A stretch of 64,000 nt of DNA from Paenibacillus endoradicis. GTDB lineage: Bacteria; Bacillota; Bacilli; Paenibacillales; Paenibacillaceae. The notes below the pieces were generated by a model. It had not been told where the DNA came from. It made no database searches and saw nothing but the letters and a program-made list of their open reading frames with translations. Below, in pieces: positions 45,875 through 54,519 of the stretch; positions within the stretch are counted from its first letter, which is position 1, and every line of letters begins with the position of its first letter. Location of the stretch: contig NZ_JANQBB010000010.1 in assembly GCF_024721975.1 (NCBI RefSeq), positions 131,799 through 195,798 on the forward strand. The letters run 5' to 3'. A program made the position numbers and the translations under genes.

Positions 45875-47035
45875 TTGCAACTACTATTAGTCGATGATGA
45901 GAAGTTAGCTTTAATGCAGTTAGAAAGAATGGTAAGGAGTGTGTTCGCTGAACGTGGTGAACCCAATGTTGTAATACATAGCTTTCAGTTAGTAAGCGAA
46001 GCCATTCAATTTGCTAAGAGTAATAAGCTAGATGTTGTTTTTCTTGATATTAATATGCCAGAGATGTCTGGGCTTGAGGCTGCAGAGTTACTACAACAAC
46101 TTATACCAAGTATTGAAATCATATTTGTAACCGCATACGATGAATATGCTGTTCAAGCATTTGAATTAAATGCGATGGATTATTTATTAAAGCCGTTATC
46201 CATGCAACGCCTTCAGAAAACAATGGAACGATTATATAGTAAGTTGGAGATTGCTACATCACTACTTGAAGTTGTAGTCACATCGCATCGACAAAGTATA
46301 TACTGTATGAAAAAAATCCGCTTTCAAGCGGTGCAAAGTCCTATTGTATATCCCAAGTGGAGAACTGCTAAAGCTCAAGAATTATTTGCTTACTTGCTAC
46401 ATCGACGCGGTGAATTTGTTCCTAAATATAAAATTATGAATATGTTTTCCCCTGAGTTAGATAAGAAGCGCGCTATGACTCAATTGTACACCGTTATCTA
46501 TCAAATCAGAAAATGTTTGAAAGAGTCTGGTATAGAAGTGAAAATTGATAATGACAGTATTCAAGAAGGATATTGTCTACGATTAGAAGATACCTATGTA
46601 GATGTTGAAGCATGGGAAGCATTAGTTAATGAATTAGATGAGAAAGATCCGCAATATTATAAGAAGCTAGAGTATTGCTTGGAGCAATATGATGGTGATT
46701 ATATGGAAGATTACGATTATTTGTGGGCGGAGAGTGAGCGTGAACGCTTAAGGCAATTGTGGATGCATCATGCAAGACAATTACTTCCTTATTTCTATAA
46801 CGAGTGCGAGTGGACGAAAGTATTAAAACTAGGTGACCATTTAAATCAGTTCAGTCCGTATGAATTTGAATATGGTGTCTATATGCTTGAAGCATATAAT
46901 CAACTTGGTCAGTATGATCGACTTAAGCAATATTATGAGAAACAAGAACAAGAAATGTTGGATGAATTAGACTTACCTTTACCAACTGAAATGGTGGAAT
47001 GGTACGAAGAATGGATAATTAGCCGTAAGAGTTAA
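45875..47035 (+). CDS. Orphan response regulator with BTAD (SARP-like) output domain
   Basis: 386 residues from TTG 45875 (AGGCGGTG 6 bases upstream); GTG 45866 is an alternative. Receiver at ~1-120 with LLLVDDEKLA, acceptor Asp in VVFLDINMPEMSGLEAAELL and Lys in YLLKPLSMQR. Then a winged helix (WRTAKAQELFAYLLHRRGEFVPKYKI) and a bacterial transcriptional activator domain with TPR-like helices (LEQYDGDYMEDYDYLWAESE, ...YGVYMLEAYNQLGQYDRL). No histidine kinase is adjacent, so its phosphodonor is unknown. A perfect 16-bp palindrome AAACCAATATTGGTTT overlaps its stop codon (47034-47049) and may act as a 3' stem. Confidence 0.88.
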   Translation: MQLLLVDDEKLALMQLERMVRSVFAERGEPNVVIHSFQLVSEAIQFAKSNKLDVVFLDINMPEMSGLEAAELLQQLIPSIEIIFVTAYDEYAVQAFELNAMDYLLKPLSMQRLQKTMERLYSKLEIATSLLEVVVTSHRQSIYCMKKIRFQAVQSPIVYPKWRTAKAQELFAYLLHRRGEFVPKYKIMNMFSPELDKKRAMTQLYTVIYQIRKCLKESGIEVKIDNDSIQEGYCLRLEDTYVDVEAWEALVNELDEKDPQYYKKLEYCLEQYDGDYMEDYDYLWAESERERLRQLWMHHARQLLPYFYNECEWTKVLKLGDHLNQFSPYEFEYGVYMLEAYNQLGQYDRLKQYYEKQEQEMLDELDLPLPTEMVEWYEEWIISRKS

Positions 47036-47120
47036 ACCAATATTGGTTTAGCACTTGCGGCTATGCCTTTTTAGGGGATATAATAACAGAAGGGAACATA
47101 CATTCCTATTTTTAGATGAT

Positions 47121-47328
47121 GTTCTAAATGGCCGACTATGATCACGGGGGTAAAGCTTCGTAGCTGATTCGGTGGCGAATATGCCCTCCATCGAAAGCAA
47201 GCATAAGCTTTCGGAGTATGTTTCTTGCAGAAACATTGTAGGTGCTCGTGTACCAATAACTACTACTTGCGCTACTCGTTTCCGCTGAAGTGCATATTCT
47301 TGGCGGGCGACAGCCGAATATTTAGAAC
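47121..47328 (+). repeat. Structured intergenic repeat, copy R5 (upstream of uvrB)
   Basis: Arms GTTCTAAAT (left) and ATTTAGAAC (right) pair. Internal words GGCGAATATGCCCTCCATCG, GGTGCTCGTGTACCAATAAC and ATTCTTGGC match the family. This copy has an extra ~43-base module (47201-47243) with the perfect hairpin ATGTTTCT-TGC-AGAAACAT, also found in R9. It fills most of the 490-base gap between the BTAD regulator and uvrB. Confidence 0.83.
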
Positions 47329-47463
47329 TTTTATTGGAAGTCAGTTCTTAAAGATCTGATGAGAGCACGAAGGTTCGCTTATTTCATAATCGACATCGTA
47401 ACCGATAATAGAATAATTTGAGATTCCAACAGTAAGCACTAGTTGAACTGCTTACATTTTGAC

Positions 47464-47481
47464 TATACTTATAATATAAGT
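47464..47481 (+). promoter_or_regulatory. Likely -10 region of uvrB with overlapping palindrome
   Basis: TATACT (47464) and TATAAT (47470) lie inside ACTTATAATATAAGT, a 15-base near-perfect palindrome. TTGAAC at 47443 gives a 15-base spacer to TATACT. No canonical Bacillus LexA box (CGAAC-N4-GTTCG) was seen, although uvrB is usually SOS-controlled. Confidence 0.4.
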
Positions 47482-47526
47482 TCAACCTCTACAATAGAAA
47501 GATGAATATATGGATGGGAGGATATT

Positions 47527-49509
47527 ATGTCACAATTTGAAATTGTTTCGAACTATGAGCCTAGAGGGGATCAACCACGGGCGATTGAACAAATAATTAA
47601 GGGTTTGCAAGAGGGCAAGCGACACCAAACATTGCTTGGTGCAACAGGTACAGGTAAGACATATACGATGGCTAATGTTATTGAACGTGTCAATCGTCCA
47701 ACGCTCGTTATTGCTCATAATAAAACACTTGCTGCTCAATTATGTAGCGAGTTCAAGACCTTCTTCCCTAACAATGCCGTTGAATACTTCGTAAGTTATT
47801 ACGACTATTTTCAACCAGAAGCCTATATTCCATCTACAGATACATTTATAGAAAAAGATTCTAGCATTAACGATGAAATAGATAAATTGCGACATTCAGC
47901 TACAAGTGCTCTATTTGAGCGTCGCGATGTAATTATAGTGGCCAGTGTTTCTTGTATTTATGGCTTAGGTTCACCTACTGAGTACGGTAGTCTTGTTGTT
48001 TCATTACGAGTAGGAATGGAAAAGTCGCGAAATGATATTCTTCGCTCTCTTGTAGATATCCAATATCAACGTAATGATATAAGTTTTACTCGCGGTACAT
48101 TCCGTGTGCGCGGCGATGTAGTTGAGATATTCCCGGTTGCCAATAATGAACGTGCTGTCCGCATTGAATTGTTTGGTGATGAGATTGAACGGATTTGCGA
48201 GATGGATGTTATTACAGGCGAAGTACTGGGAGAGCGTGAACATATTGCGATATTCCCAGCGTCTCACTTCGTCACACAAGAAGAAACAATGAAAAGAGCA
48301 ATTGTAAATATTGAGCAAGAGCTTGAGGAGCAACTAACTAATTTCCGAGAACAAGGAAAATTACTAGAAGCTCAAAGATTAGAACAACGGACTCGTTATG
48401 ATCTTGAAATGATGGCTGAAATGGGTTTTTGTTCTGGCATTGAAAATTATTCAGGTCCATTGACATTCCGTGAGCGGGGCGCAACACCTTATACATTATT
48501 AGATTATTTTCCAGAAGATATGCTCGTTGTTGTGGATGAGTCTCATGTATCACTCCCACAGATTAGAGCAATGTTTAATGGTGATAAAGCACGTAAAGAA
48601 GTGTTAGTTAATCATGGTTTCCGTTTACCTTCTGCATTAGATAATCGCCCACTTCGTTTCGAAGAGTTTGAAGGGAAAACAAATCAATTAGTATATGTTT
48701 CAGCAACGCCTGGTCCATATGAAATGGAACATTGCCCGACAATGGTCGAACAAATTATTCGTCCAACAGGATTGCTTGATCCAGTTATAGAAGTGAGACC
48801 ATCAAAAGGTCAGATTGATGATCTACTACACGAAATTCATTTGCGTATTGCCAAAAATGAACGTGTACTCGTTACGACTTTAACAAAGAAAATGTCAGAG
48901 GATTTAACAGATTATATGAAGGATATTGGTCTCAAAGTTCGTTATTTACATTCTGAGATCAAAACATTAGAGCGAATAGCTATTCTTCGTGATCTACGAA
49001 TTGGCGTATTCGATGTTCTAATTGGCATCAACTTGCTTAGAGAAGGTCTTGATTTACCTGAGGTAAGTCTAGTCGCTATTCTCGATGCTGACAAAGAAGG
49101 ATTTTTACGTTCTGAGCGTTCACTTATTCAAACGATTGGTCGAGCAGCGCGTAATAGTGATGGTTTTGTTATTATGTATGGCGATAAGATTACGAATTCA
49201 ATGGATCTTGCATTGAAGGAGACCAGTCGTCGTCGTGAAATACAGATCGCGCATAATGAAGCGAATGGTATTGTACCTCAGACGATCCGTAAAGATATTC
49301 AAGGTGTTATTGAAGCAACGAAAGTTGCAGAATCTAAGGCAGATTACTTGACTGATGCGGCTAATAAGAAACTTACGAAGAAAGAACTTGCAACGGTTAT
49401 TCAGAAGCTGGAAGTAGAAATGAAAGATGCAGCGAAAAACTTACAGTTCGAGCGTGCAGCAGAGCTGCGGGATGCGTTGCTAGAACTAAAAGCAGAACAA
49501 CTAGGCTAA
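47527..49509 (+). CDS. uvrB: Excinuclease ABC subunit B
   Basis: 660 residues. Damage-verifying helicase of nucleotide excision repair; loads from UvrA onto the lesion and recruits UvrC. Seen: [14 protein letters not shown], Walker [18 protein letters not shown], the beta-hairpin region [32 protein letters not shown], helicase motif [14 protein letters not shown], and the C-terminal UVR domain ([22 protein letters not shown]) that binds UvrC. ATG after TGGGAGG. Followed, after a repeat-filled gap, by uvrA, the usual order. Confidence 0.98.
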   Translation: MSQFEIVSNYEPRGDQPRAIEQIIKGLQEGKRHQTLLGATGTGKTYTMANVIERVNRPTLVIAHNKTLAAQLCSEFKTFFPNNAVEYFVSYYDYFQPEAYIPSTDTFIEKDSSINDEIDKLRHSATSALFERRDVIIVASVSCIYGLGSPTEYGSLVVSLRVGMEKSRNDILRSLVDIQYQRNDISFTRGTFRVRGDVVEIFPVANNERAVRIELFGDEIERICEMDVITGEVLGEREHIAIFPASHFVTQEETMKRAIVNIEQELEEQLTNFREQGKLLEAQRLEQRTRYDLEMMAEMGFCSGIENYSGPLTFRERGATPYTLLDYFPEDMLVVVDESHVSLPQIRAMFNGDKARKEVLVNHGFRLPSALDNRPLRFEEFEGKTNQLVYVSATPGPYEMEHCPTMVEQIIRPTGLLDPVIEVRPSKGQIDDLLHEIHLRIAKNERVLVTTLTKKMSEDLTDYMKDIGLKVRYLHSEIKTLERIAILRDLRIGVFDVLIGINLLREGLDLPEVSLVAILDADKEGFLRSERSLIQTIGRAARNSDGFVIMYGDKITNSMDLALKETSRRREIQIAHNEANGIVPQTIRKDIQGVIEATKVAESKADYLTDAANKKLTKKELATVIQKLEVEMKDAAKNLQFERAAELRDALLELKAEQLG

Positions 49510-49523
49510 TCCTTTTATAGGTA

Positions 49524-49692
49524 GTTCTAGTTATCCAACTGTGATCACGCGGTAATGCGCTGTAGCTTAGTCGGCGTCGAATATGCCCTCCATCGAAAGC
49601 CTGCGTGTGCTCACGTACACATAACGTACGTTGTGCTACTCGTTTCCGTTGGAGTGCATCTTCTTGGTGCTGACAGCTGAATAACTAGAACC
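49524..49692 (+). repeat. Structured intergenic repeat, copy R6 (uvrB-uvrA)
   Basis: Arms GTTCTAGTTATCCA and TGAATAACTAGAACC pair; their sequence differs from R1-R3 yet is complementary. Inner stem ATGCCCTCCATCGAAA opposite TTTCCGTTGGAGTGCAT; apical TGCTCACGTAC opposite GTACGTTGTGC. Family words GTCGGCGTCGAATATG and CATCTTCTTGG are present. Confidence 0.85.
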
Positions 49693-49706
49693 TTCATTGA
49701 AAGGTG

Positions 49707-49739
49707 GCTCTAAATGTCCGACTGTGATCACGAGGTAGC
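49707..49739 (+). repeat. Structured intergenic repeat, left-end fragment R7
   Basis: CTCTAAATGTCCGACTGTGATCACGAGGTA is a left arm in the R5 style placed 14 bases after R6, as R3 follows R2. It is cut off where the direct repeat before uvrA begins (49740). Confidence 0.65.
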
Positions 49740-49848
49740 TTTTCATATATAAGGAAGTAAAATAATCAGTCATGAATAGTTTTAGCTCATGCTTACGATT
49801 CAATTTTCATATACAGGTAGCAAAATTTATAGTCATGAATAGTTTTAG
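49740..49848 (+). repeat. Imperfect ~46-bp direct repeat before uvrA
   Basis: TTTTCATATATAAGGAAGTA...AGTCATGAATAGTTTTAG (49740-49785) is repeated as TTTTCATATACAGGTAGCAA...AGTCATGAATAGTTTTAG (49804-49848). The second copy leads straight into the uvrA ribosome site. The first copy adjoins the broken repeat R7. Confidence 0.75.
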
Positions 49849-49859
49849 GGGGAAAAGAT

Positions 49860-52721
49860 GTGGCAATTGACAAAATCGTTGTAAAAGGTGCACGCGCACA
49901 CAATTTGAAAAATATTGATGTAACGATTCCTCGAGATAAGTTTGTTGTATTGACTGGTCTTAGTGGATCAGGAAAATCTTCACTCGCATTCGATACGATC
50001 TATGCAGAAGGTCAGCGTCGATATGTGGAGTCATTAAGTTCCTACGCAAGACAATTTCTTGGACAGATGGATAAGCCTGATGTTGATTCTATTGAAGGGT
50101 TATCTCCTGCGATTTCCATCGATCAGAAGACTACTAGCCGTAACCCTCGTTCCACAGTCGGAACAGTAACCGAAATTTATGATTATTTGCGATTATTATT
50201 TGCTCGTATTGGTAAACCACACTGTCCAACACATGGCATTGAAATTACAGCTCAGACGGTGGAACAAATGGTGGACCGTATAATGGAGTATGAGGAACGT
50301 ACTCGATTACAAATACTAGCACCTATCGTCTCAGGTAGAAAAGGCGAGCATACGAAGTTATTAGCTGATATGCAAAAGCAAGGTTATGTACGTGTACGAG
50401 TAGATGGTGAAATTAGAGAGCTATCTGAAAAGATTGAGCTTGATAAGAACAAGAAACATAGTATTGAGGTTGTTATTGATCGTATTGTAGTTAAAGCGGA
50501 TGTAGGTTCAAGACTTGCGGATTCTTTGGAAACTGCGCTCAACCTCAGTGAAGGTCGAGTGTTAGTAGATGTAATGGGACAAGAAGAATTACTGTTCAGC
50601 TCCAACTTAGCTTGTCCGGAGTGTGGGTTCAGCATTGAAGAACTTGCTCCGCGAATGTTCTCTTTCAATAGTCCTTACGGAGCTTGTCCTGAATGTGATG
50701 GACTAGGTTCGAAAATGATTGTTGATCCAGACATGCTTATCCCTGATTATTCTAAGTCGATTGCGGAAGGTGCATTTCTAGCTTGGGCGGGTAGTACTTC
50801 TAATTACTATCCACAATTTCTAAAGTCTGTCTCTGAGCATTATGGTATTCCGCAAGATGTACCAGTATCCGAGCTTAGCAGTGAACAGATGAAGAAATTA
50901 CTCTATGGAACAAATGGAGAGAAAGTCCGTTTCCTATATGAGAATGATTTCGGTGCTAGAAAAGAAGCATACGTTCCATTTGAAGGGGTCGTTCATAATC
51001 TTGAACGTCGTTATCGTGATACTGCATCAGATATGATGCGTGAACATATCGAAGGGTACATGAGTGCTAAGCCGTGTAGCTCTTGCAAAGGACAACGTCT
51101 TCGTAAAGAAACATTAGCAGTAACGATTGGTGATGTGAACATTGCTTATGTAACGAGCCTATCCATAGGTGATGCAGAACAATATTTCGCACAATTGCAA
51201 TTGACGGATAAAGAATATACAATAGCTAGTCTCATTTTGAAAGAACTAACGAATAGATTAGGCTTCCTCGTTAATGTAGGACTAAACTATCTTTCACTTG
51301 GCCGTGCAGCAGGTACTTTATCTGGTGGCGAAGCTCAACGTATTCGTTTAGCCACTCAAATTGGATCTAGTCTGATGGGCGTATTATATATTCTCGATGA
51401 ACCAAGTATCGGTCTACATCAACGAGATAATGATCGTTTGATCGAAACTTTAGTTCATATGAGAGATCTTGGTAACACACTTATCGTAGTAGAACATGAT
51501 GAAGACACCATGCTTGCAGCTGATTATATTATTGATATTGGTCCAGGAGCAGGTATTCATGGTGGACAAATTATCGCTCAAGGTACACCAGCAGAGATTA
51601 TGGCTGATGATAATTCGATTACAGGCCGTTATTTGAGTGGTAAAGACTTTATAGAAGTTCCATTAGAGCGAAGAGCATTAAGTGATCGATGGCTTGAAGT
51701 CGTTGGGGCGAAGGAAAATAATCTGCGTAATATTACGGTGAAAATTCCGTTAGGTGTTTTTGCAGCAGTAACAGGAGTATCTGGTTCAGGCAAATCAACA
51801 TTCGTGAATGAAATACTATATAAAGTACTTGCTCGTGATTTGAATAGAGCGAAGACTCGCCCGGGTGAACATAAAGAGGTTCGTGGTTTGGAACATATTG
51901 AAAAAGTCGTTGAGATTGATCAATCTCCAATTGGTCGTACTCCGCGATCTAACCCTGCAACATATACAGGTGTATTCGATGATATACGTGATCTATACTC
52001 TTCTACGAATGAAGCAAAAGTGCGTGGTTACAAGAAAGGTCGTTTCAGTTTCAATGTGAAAGGCGGTCGCTGTGAAGCGTGTCGTGGCGATGGTATTATT
52101 AAAATTGAAATGCATTTCTTGCCTGATGTATACGTTCCTTGCGAGATATGTAAAGGTAAACGTTATAATCGCGAAACACTGGAAGTAAAATATAAAGGGA
52201 AAAGTATTGCGGACGTATTGGAGATGACGATTGAAGATGGCTGTACGTTCTTTGAAAATATTCCTCGTATCCAACGTAAATTAGTAACATTATTTGATGT
52301 TGGATTAGGATATATGAAGCTGGGTCAACCTGCGACAACACTTTCTGGTGGGGAAGCACAACGTGTGAAGTTAGCCGCTGAATTATATCGTAGAAGCACA
52401 GGTAAAACATTGTATATTCTTGATGAGCCTACAACAGGTTTACATGCTTATGATATTTCACGGTTATTAGACGTATTGCACCGTCTAGTCGATTCAGGAG
52501 AATCCGTTTTAGTCATTGAACATAATCTCGATGTGATTAAGACAGCGGATTATATTATTGACCTTGGTCCTGAAGGTGGAAATGGTGGCGGTATGATTGT
52601 AGCAACAGGCACGCCTGAGAAGGTTGTACAAGTGAAAGAATCCTATACCGGGAAGTATCTTGCTCCAATTCTTGAGCGTGATCGACTTCGTTCTGAGCAA
52701 AAGCTTATTACTCAACAGTAA
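49860..52721 (+). CDS. uvrA: Excinuclease ABC subunit A
   Basis: 953 residues. DNA-damage recognition ATPase of excision repair. Two ABC ATPase halves: Walker [21 protein letters not shown] and [16 protein letters not shown]; signatures [17 protein letters not shown] and [17 protein letters not shown]; Walker [15 protein letters not shown] and [14 protein letters not shown]. Zinc sites: [10 protein letters not shown]...CPECDGLG and CEACRGDGI...CEICKGKRY, plus [12 protein letters not shown] 49860 gives [18 protein letters not shown] lies 7 bases upstream, and an overlapping ATG two bases earlier is out of frame. Confidence 0.98.
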   Translation: MAIDKIVVKGARAHNLKNIDVTIPRDKFVVLTGLSGSGKSSLAFDTIYAEGQRRYVESLSSYARQFLGQMDKPDVDSIEGLSPAISIDQKTTSRNPRSTVGTVTEIYDYLRLLFARIGKPHCPTHGIEITAQTVEQMVDRIMEYEERTRLQILAPIVSGRKGEHTKLLADMQKQGYVRVRVDGEIRELSEKIELDKNKKHSIEVVIDRIVVKADVGSRLADSLETALNLSEGRVLVDVMGQEELLFSSNLACPECGFSIEELAPRMFSFNSPYGACPECDGLGSKMIVDPDMLIPDYSKSIAEGAFLAWAGSTSNYYPQFLKSVSEHYGIPQDVPVSELSSEQMKKLLYGTNGEKVRFLYENDFGARKEAYVPFEGVVHNLERRYRDTASDMMREHIEGYMSAKPCSSCKGQRLRKETLAVTIGDVNIAYVTSLSIGDAEQYFAQLQLTDKEYTIASLILKELTNRLGFLVNVGLNYLSLGRAAGTLSGGEAQRIRLATQIGSSLMGVLYILDEPSIGLHQRDNDRLIETLVHMRDLGNTLIVVEHDEDTMLAADYIIDIGPGAGIHGGQIIAQGTPAEIMADDNSITGRYLSGKDFIEVPLERRALSDRWLEVVGAKENNLRNITVKIPLGVFAAVTGVSGSGKSTFVNEILYKVLARDLNRAKTRPGEHKEVRGLEHIEKVVEIDQSPIGRTPRSNPATYTGVFDDIRDLYSSTNEAKVRGYKKGRFSFNVKGGRCEACRGDGIIKIEMHFLPDVYVPCEICKGKRYNRETLEVKYKGKSIADVLEMTIEDGCTFFENIPRIQRKLVTLFDVGLGYMKLGQPATTLSGGEAQRVKLAAELYRRSTGKTLYILDEPTTGLHAYDISRLLDVLHRLVDSGESVLVIEHNLDVIKTADYIIDLGPEGGNGGGMIVATGTPEKVVQVKESYTGKYLAPILERDRLRSEQKLITQQ

Positions 52722-52904
52722 TAGAAAGGGCTATGATGGGATATGATATGTAAGATTCAACCATCATAGCTTACATAATCGAGTTTGAAATGTGAACATT
52801 ACGTGACAAAGCATCCAAGATTTACTATTGCTACTTGCTTGTTAGCGACATACAAGATACGATATATAAATAATAGGACACGTGTCAATAAGGGGGTATT
52901 CTTC

Positions 52905-53126
52905 ATGTTTTTGGCAGCAGAAGTAACAGAAGTAGCAGCGAAAGCATCACCTATCGATCCATTTGATTGGTTTATGCTAGCGTTTACTATTGTCATCGCG
53001 ATTGGTTTTGTTCGTTTGATTAAAGAGAAGAAAAAAAATATCTTTGCAATCGGTTTTGCATCTGTTTCATTAGTGGTTTTCCTAGTTATTGATGTTATTA
53101 TGATCTCTCAAGTATGGTTAGCATAG
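52905..53126 (+). CDS. Small two-helix membrane protein (possibly DUF2759-like)
   Basis: 73 residues from ATG 52905, with AAGGGGG 8 bases upstream. Begins MFLAAEVTEVAAKASPIDPF, then two hydrophobic segments (~22-38 and ~46-70) around a basic turn RLIKEKKKN. An upstream extension of the frame to 52785 is not preceded by a good ribosome site. Resembles small Bacillales membrane proteins of unknown function; the DUF2759 link is from general shape and is uncertain. Ends with a strong terminator. Confidence 0.75.
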   Translation: MFLAAEVTEVAAKASPIDPFDWFMLAFTIVIAIGFVRLIKEKKKNIFAIGFASVSLVVFLVIDVIMISQVWLA

Positions 53127-53136
53127 TTTAAATGAT

Positions 53137-53169
53137 AAAAAGTTCCACCGTTATCGGTGGAACTTTTTT
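53137..53169. terminator. Bidirectional terminator
   Basis: AAAAAGTTCCACCG-TTAT-CGGTGGAACTTTTTT, a perfect 14-bp stem with A/T flanks, between the convergent small membrane protein gene and the isomerase-like gene. Confidence 0.93.
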
Positions 53170-53190
53170 CGTGATCTATAGAAGTGAAGC

Positions 53191-54159
53191 TTACACCCAC
53201 CACATGTCGCCTAATGGCTCACGGATAAGTACTTGTTGAAGATTTTCTACTGCTTTTGAGAATCCTTCTTCTACGGACATTAAGCCATCTTCATGCTCGA
53301 TACTAACGACGTAGTCGTAACCAACTAGACGAAGAGCGCTCATAATGTCAGCCCAAGTTTTCAGATCATGACCGAAACCAACGCTGCGGAATTGCCAAGC
53401 ACGATCAAGCATATTTGAATAGCTTTGCATATCTGTTAGACCGTAACGGTTAACGTTAACAGGGTCGATAGTTGTATCTTTGGCATGGAAGTGATGGATT
53501 GCACCTTCGCGTCCAAGAATATGAATTGCTTGAACAGGGTCGATACCTTGCCACCACATATGACTTGGGTCAAGGTTTGCACCGATAGCTTTACCAGTTG
53601 CTTCACGAAGACGAAGCATTGTTGCAGGGCTATGAACAGAGAAGCCGCCATGTAATTCTAGACCAATCTTCACGCCAGCATCAGTAGCTACATTGTTAAT
53701 GTCAGACCAATAAGGAATAACTTTTTGTTCCCATTGCCATGTTAAGATATCTTGGAAATCATTTGGCCAAGGAGCTACAGGCCAGTTTGGATATTTTGCA
53801 TCTTCATGATCACCAGGACAGCCAGAGAATGTATTAACGACTGGAACTTCAAGACGATTAGCAAGCTCAATTGTTTTACGAATGATCGCATCATCTGCTT
53901 GTGCAAGATTTTTTTGAGGATGAAGTGGATTGGAATGGCAGCTAAGTGCACTAATCATTAATCCGCGAGATTCTACAGCTTGTTTAAACGCTTTCAATTT
54001 GCCAGCATCTGCAAGAAGTACATCTGGATCGCAATGTGCGTTGCCAGGATAACCACCTGTACCGATTTCAATAGCATCTAGTCCTTTTGCTGCAATATAA
54101 TCTAAAGCTTCTTCAAATGGTTTTTGTGAGAATAATACCGCGAATACGCCTAATTTCAT
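53191..54159 (-). CDS. Sugar phosphate isomerase/epimerase-family TIM-barrel protein
   Basis: 322 residues; AGGAGG 11 bases before the ATG. Xylose-isomerase-like barrel (the AP-endonuclease-2 fold shared by IolE, IolI and similar enzymes). Likely metal-binding acidic and His residues are in GLDAIEIGTGGYPGNAHCD, KIGLELHGGFSVHS, GANLDPSHMWWQGID, IHHFHAKDT and VSIEHEDGL. Acts on a free sugar or keto-sugar in the cytoplasm; substrate unknown. It stands alone, with no sugar operon around it. TGTAAACGAAAAAT at ~54181 (minus strand) holds a perfect left half of a cre site, so weak catabolite control is possible. Confidence 0.85.
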   Translation of the reverse strand: MKLGVFAVLFSQKPFEEALDYIAAKGLDAIEIGTGGYPGNAHCDPDVLLADAGKLKAFKQAVESRGLMISALSCHSNPLHPQKNLAQADDAIIRKTIELANRLEVPVVNTFSGCPGDHEDAKYPNWPVAPWPNDFQDILTWQWEQKVIPYWSDINNVATDAGVKIGLELHGGFSVHSPATMLRLREATGKAIGANLDPSHMWWQGIDPVQAIHILGREGAIHHFHAKDTTIDPVNVNRYGLTDMQSYSNMLDRAWQFRSVGFGHDLKTWADIMSALRLVGYDYVVSIEHEDGLMSVEEGFSKAVENLQQVLIREPLGDMWWV

Positions 54160-54519
54160 CTTAAAATAACCTCCTAAAATTTTTCGTTTACATCTTGTTA
54201 TACTTCTCGTAAATGAAAAATCACTTCGGAAGTATTAACTAAGTATGGTTAAAAAGTTTATAATCGTGAATCATGAAGACTATACTACTATAATGCCTTT
54301 AATATAGAGTAACTTCAAGTACAATAACAAAATCACATAATAAGTAGACAAATACGTTATAAAGTAAATATGCCAGTAATGTCTTGTAGAATATTGTGCT
54401 TAGCTTTGTTACACTATTAACTAGAAAAAAGATAGATTGGACTAATTCCACTTTTATCATATATTGCATAAGAGATCATCGTAAGTCTATGAACTTACGA
54501 CAATGAGAGGACTATAAAT
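54160..54519. other. AT-rich divergent intergenic region
   Basis: 360 bases between the divergent isomerase-like and U32 genes. It contains several TATAAT-like words (for example at ~54290) but no -35/-10 pair I would defend, and no member of the repeat family. Confidence 0.45.

Noticed and set aside
47048..47256. Two minus-strand frames of about 60 residues
   Set aside because: They fall within repeat R5 and only reflect its sequence; no ribosome sites.
47329..47526. LexA/SOS box before uvrB
   Set aside because: No CGAAC-N4-GTTCG match; only CGAAGGTTCG at ~47369, whose spacing is wrong.
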